Assembly: GCF_047663525.1 (NCBI RefSeq)
Contig: NC_092591.1
Coordinates: forward strand, 47,283,501-47,347,500
Reading direction: 5' to 3'
DNA: 64,000 bases
DNA from: Anas platyrhynchos
Taxonomy: Eukaryota; Chordata; Aves; Anseriformes; Anatidae
Shown: one piece after another, positions 1-13,400 of the stretch
Layout of the letters: each line of letters opens with the position of its first letter
Position numbering within the stretch: position 1 is the first letter of the stretch
The notes under the pieces: model-generated
Database searches by the model: none
Seen by the model: the letters and a program-made list of their open reading frames with translations, nothing else
What the model was told of the DNA's origin: nothing
Program-made: the position numbers and the translations under genes

Positions 1-2691
1 CTTCATCCTGCAGTTTTTTGTATGTTTTTATGTAGGTTCCTCTTCCCAGGAATTCTAAAACTGAATAAAGCTGTAAATATCTATATGAGAGCTTAAAAAA
101 GGTGCCAGAGGCCTTTTATGTATAAGCTCCTATACACAATTTCATTATTACAGATCTGTATCAGAGAAATTAAAGTTTTTCTATCCTGCAACATGTTGTT
201 TATCCTCTTTGCTCTTGGGTTCTGATTAACATCTTATGAGAGGTTAACTTTTAGGAAATCATTGGCAAGGCTCCTGACCCCCAACATTTGACATCAACGT
301 AATGCTCTGCAAAGCATATTGTCTACACATGCAAAGTAACGCATATAGAGGAAGATAATTCTCACCATGTATATAAGATTATGAACTGTATTGGTCAAGA
401 GTACTTGGTAAAAAAAAATATAAATAAAAACCCTGGACTTTAGGCAATGTCATGTACTAGATGAATTGTTGAGACATTTCCAGTCCTGCTTTTATGTAAA
501 AGTGTATATTTCTCAGAATATACAAACAATGGATTCGGTAGCATTTTAAAAACAAAGATAATAATAAAGTTTAGCTGAATAAAAAAAATCAAAAACATGA
601 CAGAATGTCATCAAAATTAATAAATCCATGGTGCTGGATGACTGCATGTAGTTCTGGTCCTTCTGTCTTCAAAACAGTGTAGTATAACTATACACAGGCA
701 ACAAAGATGGTGACAGTTCTGGAACAGCTTTCTTACTAGAAGACTACCTTGGAAAAGAGGTAACAGGTTAAAGAGTTTTCAAAATCATGAGTAGCATTGA
801 GAAAAGAATGGAAATATATTCACAATTTCAAAACATAAAATGATCAGGAATAGGGTTTAAAATGTATGAAAGTGAGGCACAATGAGGAAAAAACAGATTG
901 TACAATGTCACAAGAAATACCACAAGATCAAGGGTCATTCTCTGAACTCATTCATACCAGAAAAATTCACTGTTGATAACACCTGTGTGTGTCTATAAAG
1001 CATGATAATCTAAACACAGTCTTGAGCTAGAGGTGCCTAGCAGTGGTGGCTGTAAAAGCTGGGAGCGCACAGCTTGGGGAAATAGCATTCTAAGTATTCC
1101 CTATTTCTACAATCCTTTTGCAAAAGTCCAGTAAAGGAAACAGCAGGAGACAGCAATGGGGATCACTAAAGCAGCTTGGTCTGTCTGGTCTTATGTTCTT
1201 AAGTCTGGCAGCCTCAACGTTTGTCCCTATTGCTGCAGCAAGCTCATTACAGCATGGCACAAAACATCAGCTGGAAGGGTTATGTACATTTAAAATTGGC
1301 ACATTAATCTTTAAAAACACAGTTTTTGTGGAAAGAAAGACTTTTAGCATGGGCAGCATGCTTAACTCTTTTTAAAGACTATATTGAGTTGGTATACACC
1401 AATTTTACTTGAAAAGAATGACAGAGAAGATCACAGGCTGGTTAGAGAGGTGACAGAGGCTGGTGGGCAAGATTGGTGCCCCTTCTTCAGCCAGCTTTTG
1501 ATGCAGCACTGTTGGCAACCTCACATCGTCCTATACAGATACTTGACAGTGGACAAACAACCTTCCCTTTAGATCAGTGCTGTATCTGGCAGCCTGTGAA
1601 CCTACCAGAGCTAGAGAAAAAAACAAAGGAGACCCAGAAGTTTTTCTTAGTTTGAGAACAGTAGGTATTTTTCTGCCTCATATTCAGCTAGGGTAAAAGG
1701 AATGATTTGTGAGTAATAACTGCTATGATCCATTTTGGTCTATGAATTAGGAAATGCTATCCTATTTTACAAGCTGAAAACTGATGAATAATCAGCTTTC
1801 TTGAGTTAGAAAGTCTTTCGTGACGAGAAAAAATCTGGGTTCCCATACTGTAAGTTTATGTCCTAATCCTGGTCATGCTTCTAATGTGTATATGACAATT
1901 CAGAAATTCAGTATCAACTTTTAGCAAATAGTCTAATTAAAATTTGTTATTTCTGTCAGTGAACAATAAATTAGAGAAATCCTCTAAATCAAAGGCTTTT
2001 GAAAATAATTCTGGAAAATCTACTTTCAGATAATTATTTGTAGATTTTTTTCCTCATCTTATGCAGCCAAATGTCATTCTATTGATTTCTTGGTCATTTT
2101 TCCTGTATTTTTCTTCTTTTTCTCCATCCTTTGAAATAGACATTTTGTCAAGACTCTGTTTTCCATCACCCACCAGTATAAAAAACAAGGTCCTTCCCTT
2201 GATGACCTGCTTTTCTCACTCCACTGCCCCCCCCCAAATTAATTTCTCTTTATGCTTGAATATTACCTCCTCCTTATTCACCACCTTCCCCTCTCTTTGA
2301 ATTTCACTTGCTTATGTCATATCAATGTTGCTCAGAGTCCACACTGAGCATACCACCTCCCACCCTCTTCCCGTTCACACCGCTGCAACAGGAACACTTT
2401 TTAGGCACCTGGAAATCAGCCTGCCTGATCATGCCTGGTGGCAAGGCAACGTGTACGGCTATGTGCTGTTTACATCGGCAGGTAATGCACCCAAAGAGCT
2501 TTACAATTTGCATAGCTGGTAACTCTGACCTTGAGGGTAACCAGAATGGTATTTTTACAGACAGCACAGACATATCCACTACATTATCTGACCAAGCACA
2601 ATGCCAACCAGCCCAGGTGTTCTCTGCTGCAGTCCCACCATCCTACCACAGCAATGGCACCACCTTCCTCCACTGTCACCCTACATCTTAC
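1..2691. other. Probable intron 1 of the FADS-like gene; no exon recognised
   Basis: AT-rich sequence lying downstream, on the minus strand, of the splice donor at 2691-2686. I looked for the next desaturase exon (the linker after the cytochrome b5 domain, then the first histidine box) and did not recognise it. The short ORFs here show no family resemblance and look like chance. Either intron 1 is longer than this stretch or a diverged small exon was missed. Confidence 0.45.
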
Positions 2692-2910
2692 CGTCGCATC
2701 TTGCCCAGCATAGTGGCTAATAACTCGGCTGCCTCCAGGGTGCAGTTTGGAAAACGTGCTGACATCGTAAACGTTCCTGTCAATCACCAGCCACTGCTGC
2801 TGACTTTGGCCACGGCCATTGTGGATTTTGATCTCCTCCCAAGTGAGATGCTGTGGAAAGGCTGAAATGGGTTTTGCCTCCTTTTCAGTGGAGCCAGTCT
2901 GTGGAGCCAT
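2692..2910 (-). CDS. FADS1/FADS2-like fatty-acid desaturase, first coding exon (partial gene)
   Basis: This exon encodes the N-terminal cytochrome b5 domain of a front-end (delta-5/delta-6) fatty-acid desaturase, an ER membrane enzyme of polyunsaturated fatty-acid synthesis. On the minus strand the frame reads [43 protein letters not shown]. The heme-binding HPGG and the following HY are both intact. The exon stops after QDAT at a GTAAGA donor (2691-2686), in phase 0. This is where exon 1 of vertebrate FADS genes ends, so this is a true exon and not a retrocopy. I chose the ATG at 2910 because the protein then begins MAPQTG, like FADS1; an in-frame ATG at 2937 adds 9 residues. A weak TATA-like TTTATTTAAG lies about 200 bases upstream (minus strand, near 3118-3109). 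The catalytic histidine boxes would lie beyond the left edge. I cannot tell FADS1 from FADS2 or from an avian FADS1-like paralogue. If the other exons are broken it could be a pseudogene. Confidence 0.8.
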
Positions 2911-3799
2911 CTGCGCAGCCAGATGTACATTCAGCACTGAGATTAACTAGTCTAAGCTTTGCCACACTGCATCCAAACAGGTGAACCATGCCAGCCTACC
3001 CGTTATACAGTCCCACTGGTAACCACTCCCCATGCTTCTAGGGCTGGTGATTCCCCACCCCTCCATAGCTCCCTCCTCTTTCATGTTCGCACCAAACTCT
3101 GACACACCCTTAAATAAAAGCTGTTTCTTCTTGCCCTTTCTTAGTTGCCATTGGAAGATCTAATTACTCATAAGACCTGTAGGCTACATCATGGAAGACA
3201 AATATACGTAAGCAGAAACCTTTTAGGAAGATAATGTAGGAGTCTGTTATTCAGTTAAATGAGATGGCAATATAACAAATATATATATATTAATGACCTC
3301 CTTCATAGAGCATTAGGGACTGGATAAAGTAAACTCTTAACTTTTTTCCGTAGTGCTGACTGAACATGGGGTTAGCCAGAAGAGAAATCTGAGGAAGACT
3401 GTTGGCTGCTCTTCTGCAGGAAATATTCTCTGACCTTCTCAGAAAACTGAAGCACTATCAGCAGACTGTAATGCTTGAATTTGTCATTAATGTCAATAAA
3501 TCCTACATTTACCAGATTTACTGTGGAGCTTCATAATGCCATTGCCAAAATGTGTGGTGAGCCAAATGCTACCACTAAGTATGTCTGTTAACACACCTCA
3601 TTCAACTGTAACTGTTATGTTAGGTTGCATATTAACACCACTTTGTATACAATTGTTCTCAGGGTGTCCTGAGAATATATATTGTGTATACTTCAGTTAC
3701 TCAAGCATCTCATTATTCAAATAATTCATAAGTAAACAACAGATACTGGGGTTGAGACTAAACAACTCCTAACACCAAGTCTGTCTGTAGATTTGGAGT
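2911..3799. other. Intergenic spacer upstream of the FADS-like exon
   Basis: No coding sequence recognised. It holds the presumed promoter of the minus-strand desaturase gene (TATA-like element near 3110-3118) and a short TA-rich tract near 3280-3292. It ends at the CR1 copy. Confidence 0.4.
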
Positions 3800-5165
3800 T
3801 TCTAAAACCTGGGCTGCAGGGTGTGCCCGAGTCTTCTGTCTGTGTCTGACAGCAGCAGCAAGGGATATGCCTGTGGGAGGTGTGCCCTGGTTGAAGAATT
3901 GCTTGGCCTGGTAGCGGAGCTTTGGGAGGAGGTGAGTAGGCTGAGGAGCATCAGGGAGTCAGAAAGGGTAATTGACTGGTGGAAACATACTCTACCCTCC
4001 CTGAGACAGGCCTGTGAGCTTGCCACAGCACAAGTGTCTCCTGCTACACAGAAGACAAAAGTTCCCTCACCCTGCCAGGCAGTAGCAGGGGACCTAGGAC
4101 AAGGGGGGGGAATGGAAGCAGGCTCCTGCTCGGGGTGGTAGGCAAGCCCTCTCCCTGCCCACCTCACCTTCCCATCTACCCTTATATAACAGCTATGAGG
4201 CTCTAGAACATGACAGTCAAAATAATGATGTAGACGAAAGCCCATCCCAGTTGGAGAGGATGCCTAAGGCAAGGCAACCTACCCCTCGCATCACTACATC
4301 TATCAAGAAAGACAGAAGGGTTATTGTCATGGGGGACTCCCTTCTGAAAGGGACAGAGGACCCAACATGCCAACCAGACCCAATGCACAGGGAGTTCTCT
4401 TACATCCCTGGGGCTCTGGTGAGAGACATTGCCAGGAAAGTCACTTGCCTGGTACAGCCCACTAACTACTACCTGCTACTGGTTTTTCAGGCTGGTAACA
4501 ATGAGGTAACAAGGAGAAGTCCAAGAGCGATCAAAAGGGGCTTTAGGGAGACAAGTTAAAGGTTCAGGGGCACAGGTTGTGTTTGCCTCTGTCCTTCCAG
4601 CAGGGGGGAACCGGTGTTGGCAAGCAGACTCATTACATTAATGTGTGGCTTCGGGACTGGTGCAACTGGCAGAACTTTGGGCTTTTTGATCATGGGAAGG
4701 TCTACACGACACCGGGCCTGCTGGCACCAGATAGGATACACCCCTCTCAGAGGGGGAAAAGGATTTTTGCTCAGGAGTTAGCGGGGCTGATAGATAAGGC
4801 TTTAAACTAGAGTCGAAGGGGAAAAGGGATAAAACCAAGCACACCAGCGATAAGCTAAGGAGTCTATTGCAGACCACCTGGCCAGGATGACTACAGAGGG
4901 TCTTTTGGGGAACGTGGCAATTGGTGGCCATCTTGGTCATAGTGACCATGAAGCGATTGAGTTTAAAATTTTTGGTGACAGAAGGAAAACTGCCACCAAA
5001 ACTTCAGCCCTGGGTATGGGGAGAGGAGACTTTAGGCTGCTCAAGGAACTAGTTAGCAAGGTCCCCTGAGAAACTGCTTTTGAAGGTGCTGACATCCATC
5101 AGTGCTGGCCAGTCTTTAAGTCAGTGCCTCCTAAAAGCACAGGATCATCAATTCACAGATTTGTG
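3800..5165 (+). repeat. CR1 LINE retrotransposon copy, internally deleted and decayed
   Basis: Plus-strand reading frames match avian CR1 proteins. At 3821-4141 the ORF1 start reads CGRCALVEELLGLVAEL and then RLRSIRESERVIDWW, typical of CR1 ORF1. At 4251-4559 an esterase-like part has the motif VIVMGDSLLKGTE and RSPRAIKRGF. A frame change follows, and 4577-4810 carries the end of ORF1 (NVWLRDWCNWQNFGLFDHG, then QRGKRIFAQELAGLI). Only about 75 bases later, 4887-5069 reads GHLGHSDHEAIEFKIFG, the C-terminal part of the ORF2 endonuclease. The start of ORF2 is therefore deleted. Weak ORF2 similarity continues to about 5165. No reverse transcriptase or 3' end was seen. The copy cannot be active. 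Confidence 0.88.
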
Positions 5166-7429
5166 TTAATTATATGAGCTAAGCAACTTCATTTTCCATG
5201 CTATAAACAGGGCACACGTGACTGGAGAGCCCTCTGCAGGATGTTGAAGAGAACACTTTCCCTACAACCACCCTACCTACTCCCCCAGTAACCACTGTTG
5301 ACACACTGAACAAGTTTTAAAAGGTGTTTTTCTGTTTGTTTGTTTTTCAATTATACTACAAAACCCTGTTTTGTGTTTTTTTTTTTTTTTTTTTTTTGTT
5401 TGTTTGTTAAATAGGCATTCATAAGTGAAAGCTTCATCCACTCTTGGTGGGGTGGGGACTGTCTCACATTGAGTTTCCAAACTAGTGTGGCATATGTAGT
5501 CACCAAGCACATGAAGAGTGCCACAACTATTTTTTTCCTTTCATTATTGTCTGAATTTCCATGCATATACAGCAAGGAGATAGACTGGCCCGGTAGCAGG
5601 ATTTGGTCATAAAAAGAGGATTAGATTTCAGATCAGCAAAACCCCAGAGAACTCAGATTTATCTGTTTTACCTTCCATGCCCATTTGGTGAGAGTAAGCA
5701 CACACAGGACTGAACTTAGCTATGTTAGTTAGCTCGAAGTGTGGTCTGTGTTTCTCAAAACATAGATACTTGCCTACTGAGACCTCAAATACACAGCTGT
5801 TAGCACACATGAAAACATTCCCATTATTTACCCCCTCCTTCTTTTTCAGTTTGCTACACAAAAAATTCTAGTCCCAAAGGAATTTGTTTTGGTGGCCTCA
5901 CTCAAGCAAAAAAGAAAGAATGTAAATGAGTAGTGGATGCAACAGACAGTCTACTGTTGATAGCAGATAATAGTTGTCAAGTAAAACAAAAACATCACAG
6001 ATTGCTAATAAACTTGGGCATTTGCTTAATATTCTCCACCTTGCAGAAAAAGCTTGCAAGTTTGTATCTTAAGAAATTCTTAGAATAGCCTAAAACAACC
6101 TTACTGATAAAATTAGATTTATGTTTACTTTAGAGCAAATAAAGACAAAAACTTCTGTGCAAGGAACATTATTGCTTCTTAAACTACTATTTAGCACAGT
6201 TTAGACTGAATTTTGAAAGACTCAGCAAACTGTCCCATTAAGACTGAGATACCTTATGGATCACAGAGTTGTAAAGGTCAGAATGTTCTGACTTAGGCCA
6301 GTTTCCTAGTGGTGTTTTGAACATTTTGACATTATTTGTATTATGGCAAAGGAGATGTTACTCACTTTGAGACAATTAAAAAGTACCTCTCACTCAAAGG
6401 CAGCCATTTCTGAAGAAATAGCAAGTTTTCTTAGAATACAGTGTTGTCAATTTTGTTACTGTATGTTTTCAAGATACAATAAAATACTCATATTGCTTCA
6501 CATTTTTTGTTTACTTCAATTTGCTTGTGCTTTATGCCTCAAGATGTCAGATTAATGCATTTCACTGAGATTAATTAAGCCCTTCATTTCATAACTGCAA
6601 GAGTTCTGTCTTGTTACTTTACGTTGTCAGTTCCAGACAGTATTTAAGTTTCATTTTCTGATCTTGATCTGTTCCTCTACTAGTTTTCATTTTAACTGTT
6701 TTGACCTCTATTCCAACACACTGCCCAGCCTGCAACTCTGGACTGGCCTTTGCATCCTGGGCACATGACTGTACAATAACCATAGATTTATGTATGTCGT
6801 TGAGAATAGCTCCCCGTTAAATACACTGGTATTTTCAATCATCTACTTATTCATTTTCATAAACTAGCAAGGCATATATACATGCAAAACACAAGGCAAA
6901 CAGGTTTTTCTTATAGCTTTGTGCTTACCTGTTCTTAAATTCTACTGGTCACACATCCCTTGAATCTATTTTAGTTGTAAAATATACTCAAAAGCATAGT
7001 TGTTTTTTTTTTTTAAACACGTAAACCCACTGAATACAGAGTTCTAATGTGTTTGATTTTTTTTAGTTCCTTTTTTTTAATCAACTATAAGATAACCAAT
7101 AAAATTACAGGGTGAGTGTTATATTGAATTTTTAAACATGAACTCTCACCTTAGTTTTCAAATGTAATTTTTGTTTATTATCTGCAAAGAACATGAAGTG
7201 TATCAACATGGTTTTGAAGTTTTGCCATAAAAACTTTACTTTAGAAATATATTTAGTGTCATCACATGAAATTTCAAACAGTTTAAGCTCATACTAAATG
7301 TGGGAACACAGTGATTGTTCCATATTCAAACCTGCTGTAGCCTATGCAAAATAGGTTTAATATTGAAAACAACAGAAACAAAAACAAGCAGCTTTCAGAA
7401 CAATGTGTAAAAATTAGAAAATACCCAGT
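5166..7429. other. Intergenic spacer between CR1 and the ZDHHC13 3' end
   Basis: AT-rich sequence with homopolymer runs, notably a T tract at about 5375-5397 and shorter T tracts near 7000-7080. ORFs are short and unrelated to any family I know. Confidence 0.4.
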
Positions 7430-7439
7430 TTTATTTATT
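7430..7439 (-). terminator. Polyadenylation signals of ZDHHC13
   Basis: Two overlapping AATAAA hexamers on the minus strand (7439-7434 and 7435-7430). They start about 35 bases after the ZDHHC13 stop codon, implying a very short 3' UTR of some 50-65 bases. Confidence 0.65.
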
Positions 7440-7474
7440 GTTCAGTTCAGCGGTTTTAAACATCGAGCAAAACT

Positions 7475-10400
7475 TCATACAGAATGAACATTTTTCTCCT
7501 TTACCAGATGAAAAAGTTTGTACTGCTTGGTCCAGTCAACTATGTTGGGTTTGAACATACCAAAGCACGTACACTGAAAGAAGTCTGCAAGATTCTGAAA
7601 GCATCCGAGACTGAAAATGAGAGAAACATCCATTAATAAACCTAACAAAAGATGACTGCAGACATCAAATTTATGCATTCACCATTAAGCAGTACTCTTA
7701 AGGTATAAAGCTATCAACAAGTACAGCTCTAGGCAAAGAAACATAGGAGTTCTCTGTTCAGCATTATTCCCCTGTTGAACTTTTTCAACATGTATTACAT
7801 TTAAGTTCAACTCTAATACTTAAAATCAGTAAGATCTTATCTGCTAACACACAAGAGATTACAAGGTTCTGATATAACAGTGAAATCTTGGCACTAATTT
7901 CTTTATTGAGCCAAATATTGCATGACAAGTCAGAAAGGCGACAGTAACTTAATACTCTCTCTGGATCTTCAGAACGGACATCAAGAGTGATGTTTTGAAC
8001 AAATTCAAGAACAATTTGCTCCCCACCCCTAAGTAGTTTCTGCTAGTTAGAGCTGATTTTGGCACAACCTCTGTAACTCCTAACAGGCATGACTACCATG
8101 ACCATAGACTAGGTTTTTTTTGTTGTTTGTTTTTTACATGCTAGTGAAACAAATCAGTGCTATATAGATACATGCCTAAAACACCCTATTCATTAATACT
8201 CACTTGTATGAAGTTCTCCTGAGAGAAACGGGATGCTTAGAAGATTTGCTCTGCATCAGTAGGTTCATTCTCTCATGTGAGGTCAGTCCCAAGAAGGCAA
8301 TCTTATAGAAAGGAAGAAAAGAAACGGACATCATAAATTCAAATTCTGGTCTTGCCAAAAAATACTATTGAAAGGGGAGGGAGAAGAAGTTGGCCATATC
8401 TAACAAATATCTACTGCCATAGTAAAGGACTTTAGGTAAAACAGAATCCAGAAAGCTGTAATATCAGTACTTCCACTGAGAAATCAAGCTTAAATGGGAT
8501 GACCATAATGATTACACTTTCATACAAATGTCTGTAGAAGTTTAAGATCTATAGCAGTTAAGCACGTACATCTCCTCAGGTTTTGTCTATATTCTACCAC
8601 AGAAATTGTTAGGAAAAGATCCTCCAAAAAAGACAAAGATAAAATAGTCAGAAATCAATGATAACTTACTCATTTTCTTGATTCCATGTCCTGTTTAAAT
8701 GAATTTCACAAAGCTCATTTTTTTCCCCACATTTTTCCTTACCAATTCCCTTCTCCATTTATTTTTTTTTCTGACGACATAATCTTATAAGGCCCTTATA
8801 AATGGCAGCAAAATTGCTTTGCTGCATGACATACTAAGCATCATAAAGAACTACTTAGAAATGACTGTGTACAAAACACAATACATCATTGTAAATATCC
8901 TACCTAGATTTTTTTTTTCACCCCCACAAGAAAAAAAAATGTTATTTTTCCCCTCAGTTCCTTGGACATTATAGCAATCAAGCAGCACACATTTACAATT
9001 GTGTATTTTTTCTTGTACACTGCTGAGCTCTGTCATGTAGTTTTCAACTGTGAGATTGAGTTTTCATGCTGTTGTGAGCCAGTAACACCAGTTCAGTTAG
9101 TTAATGAAGTTTCTTGCCTTTAAACATGCCTTTTTGTAGGTTTGGAATTTTTGATGAGTAGTGAAACCAAAATTCAGTTATAGGAATGATTTTCAGACTG
9201 TGATCCTACTTTTAACAGGGGAACGATAAGTATACAAGTATCCATGAAACTTAATGGACTGTTCTGGGATTTAAGATAAGCACATAGATGTGGCATAAAT
9301 TAGAGAAGTAAAGCAGGTACAAAGCTTTTATGGGAGCAGGACACCTAGAAGTTTTCATTTGGTAACTTGTTAAGAAAGGAACATAAACTAAAGCAAAATA
9401 ATACCTGGTAAAGTTGAATAGTTAGCCACAATGAAGTCCATGCGATATGGAAACAGGCTAGCATGAAGATGTAGGACACCCATGGAGAGCAATATGTTAT
9501 CTGTGTCACATATGTCCATGCTCCATCTTGATGGTAACTTGTTGAGCAGTGGTTTGACCAATCTGACAAGACACATTATCAGTTAATTACCTTTTTAACA
9601 TAAGCCACTTAAAAACGGAACAAAAATATATTTACACAGAATATTATATAGCCACATGCTCTAGAAATACCATTTTCTCACTTAAAAAACACCCACAGTG
9701 TTATGTGACTGCTTGCTAGTCTTGCTGCGTAATCTTTCTATTATACGTCCATAATACAAGGAAGGAACACTCCAGGCATTAGCTAGATTTTTGTTTTGTT
9801 CTTATTTTGAAGTAAACTAGTAATACTTAAGTAAGTTATTACCTCCTATTATCAAGCCTTCTGAAATTTTACTGCATGATTGTTTGTAATTTTAGGACAA
9901 GAATTTATCATTTTCCTTAAACACCATCATCAATAAAAGAAGACATGATTGTGAAAATGACAAGAAAGCAGTTTTTGCTATGTGAACTTATCCTCAGGAA
10001 TTACATTATAAGGGCTCTCCACATCTCCAGAATTGTTTTTTTTTTTCCCCCCAGTTTCTCAGGGATACACTTTGGATTATTAATGAGATATGTAATTATC
10101 TTTTCAAAATTATCACAACACTAAAAACAAAATGAAGCTTTAGCAAGTGTTCAACATAGCTATTTCCAAACAACAACAACAAAGCCTTTGTAATAATATA
10201 TTTACAGACTTATTTTCAATTGCAGGAAGGGGTATACAGGCTAGAATCTGTATCCTGACCCTCCTCAGCACATCTTGCCTATGTTATCTCTAACAAAAAT
10301 GGTCTCCGATATTGTATCTTCGAAAAATGGACAATCCCACTAGGGCTATATCTTAACACAACACAAACGTAACAGACAATTGATCAAACATTCCAATGTC

Positions 10401-13400
10401 CTGACTTATTTTCATTTAGAAAGAGAAAATGATCACTGATGAGATTTGGTATCATCTTACGTTATTTATGCAGGTATAATTACACTAGATAGAAATAAAG
10501 TGTTGAAAAATAATGACTATATGCACAGGTCCCTGAAAGCTAAATTAAAATAAACTCATTGATACATACACAGAAGACTTCCATAGAGCAGCCAGACACT
10601 GGTCATAGCTAGGAACAACAGGAACAATAGGTAATAACGATGGTTCCCCATGCCTGTATTTGAGGCAAGGAAAAAAAAAAAAAGCATGACATTTTAAAAT
10701 TTTGCATTACTTGTAATTTCTCCTTAACTTAATGGGAATAAGAAGAATCTAGACCATTTCCTATTATTACCTTATTTCCTATACTCAAGAGAGTTTGACA
10801 AGGTTGACCTCTTTCTCAACTTTCTCTTGTAAGCCATCCCAATTTATATAACAAAATTAGCTCTGATAAAGTCAGCCAGTCTCTACTCTGCTCCTTTAAT
10901 CTTTTTACTTGTCTTTCTCTCTATCATTTAAGTAATTTTTCCCTGGCACTTATTAGTAACCCCTTCACATTAGTAACCCCTTCAATATCAACTGTGTACT
11001 CTCTTATCTGTTTGCTTTCTAAGGAGATAAACATTTTAAAATGTTGCAGAGATAACACATGGAATTTTCAGATTTGATAAAACAAATACTCTCACCTATG
11101 CACTGCCCAATGCACAGAGAATGCTGATCATATCTGGCTACACAGGAATCACAAGCAAGACAATGCACAGATCTCAAAGGCTTCCTTACCTAGTTGAACA
11201 CAAAAGAAAGGAATACAGTCATTACAAATGCATCTATTTTACTCAAGGTTTGCAGCATCATCCAGAGAGCACTGTCATATACGGTAACTATTACTACGTA
11301 ACGGGCTTCACAACACAGATAAGAATTATGCATCTTAATTTTACCAAAAAGAAAAAAACAGTAGAAATAAAACTATTTTATCAAGAATACAGTCAAAGGA
11401 TCTCAAAACTTTGTGACCATAAGAGGAGAAAAGGAATCTAAGTAACACAGACAAGACAAGGCATATCATGCTTGCATTACAAGAAGCGAGGGAAAAAACA
11501 ATATTGTAGTGTTGAGTAAAAAACAGGCTAGAAAAAGAAAAGAAATATCAAGGCTTCACTTACAAGACAAGATGTGCAAAATGTTCTGAAGTCCAAGCAA
11601 CCTGCTTCCGCAAGAGCTACAATGTTCTGAAAGACAAAGTTTGTGCTTGTATTTGGATTGCATTTTATGGAGGATCTATGAAGATTTTTACTTTAGGCCT
11701 TTTGCAGTTATTCAGTATTTTGAGAACCAAGCACTTGCTACTCAGGGACAAGATAAGTTCCGTGACAAACAGAGCAGCAAAGACTAATGCAACTTTATTC
11801 CTGTGGAATTATTTTTAAAAGTAGCTCTATGTTGCCAAAATTAATAAATAAACTGGATGAAATACTCTTAAGAAATTAGATGGTATTAAGGCACAAGGAA
11901 CATCTCATTGTCAGCTAGACGTTAAAGAGAGGAGGAGAGCTGCTATGTTTAGTCTTCCTTTATCAGTACTAGATAGCTAGTACTGCTAGCCCTGTGGCAA
12001 CAATATTGACAAAGTTAAAATTGCAGTTTATTCTCCCTGTCAGTGTGAAGAAATGCAATCACATGGAGAACAGAGAGATCACAAACAAAATGTTGTTCAT
12101 AATCAATAGGCTAAGGGACCAAACAATCAATGTTCTATGGACTGGTTGGCCATCTCTTTTTGCCTTTGTAGAATACAACTAGAAAATAGCACATAGCTCA
12201 CACGAAACTTAAAGATTTAATCATTGTACACATCTTCAGGGCATGTGACAATTTAAACCATTTCTAGCTTTTAGTATGTTTTATGAGCATAGACAATTGT
12301 AGAAAAGCACTGTGAGTACCTCTTGCTAACATCAGACAACTGGAATGGAAACCTTACTGAAGTTTTATTTATTAAGTGAAGTTCTATATGAGTTTATATC
12401 ATTGGTAACATCAGTGGTATGAATCTGTGTGCTTGGCTGAAGCTCACAATTCAACGAGAAGATGGAGGCAAGGAAATCATGGCAGAACGATCAAGATATG
12501 GAAATAATCAGTAGTAAGAGGAATTATCTACAACCTACACTGTTTGATGATGGAGCTAAAAATTCTTAAAGAATATCTAACTGCTTTCAAATTTAAGAAA
12601 GATACAGTTGATGACAAAAAAATCAACCAGAAGGGAACACACAGTGTAGCATGCTAGTCCTTCCACTTATTTTACAGTCACCTACCTCTTTTTTCTCTTT
12701 TTCTGAAGACTTAATATACCCAGGATCAGTTCTCCAAGTTTTATAGAAATAATAAAGAAAACCCACCAAGCTGACCACGACAGTGATTTCAGAGATGGTA
12801 TTGGTTGTATGTATTATTCAGGTTAAGGAATATATTCTTACACACTACAATATCCCCTGTCATCCTCACTAGCAGAGTACAGACTTTTGCCTTTGAATAT
12901 ATAACAGATATAAAATGAATTCAGTTTATTTTTTCCACTCTGAATACTTTTTCTTTTTTTTGCTTACCTGATTGGTATTAAGATTCCAGCAGCTGTGAGC
13001 TTTGACTGCTGCACACCCCCCTAAGTTGTTAAACATGCTCTTATTCAGAGAGCTTCGAGTCTTGCTCTCTATTTTTTTTTCCTCCCCAGTTAAAACAATT
13101 GAATAAATTCAGATAGACAAATGCAACTTCCGTCATCCTGGAACTATCTTTGTCACTCCAAAGACACATACCGAAAAATAACTTCTGGAGTAATTGAACA
13201 TCTACTGGGAAACCTTTCTTCATAAGTATACCAGAAAATCCCAAATCCAAACCAGCATTTCTAGTCTAATTGGACATTTTTCATCCTGATTTTCCCCTTT
13301 ACTTTTTCCCAGTATTTACCCAGACTGAGGATGCAGCATAACCTCTGAATAAACAAAGGAGACTGGAAGATCTACTTGAGGGAATTTAATAGTTTTCTAA

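Noticed and set aside
2308-2865. 185-residue plus-strand ORF
   Set aside because: It runs antisense over the FADS-like exon, which has motif, frame and splice-site support. The plus-strand product resembles nothing known.
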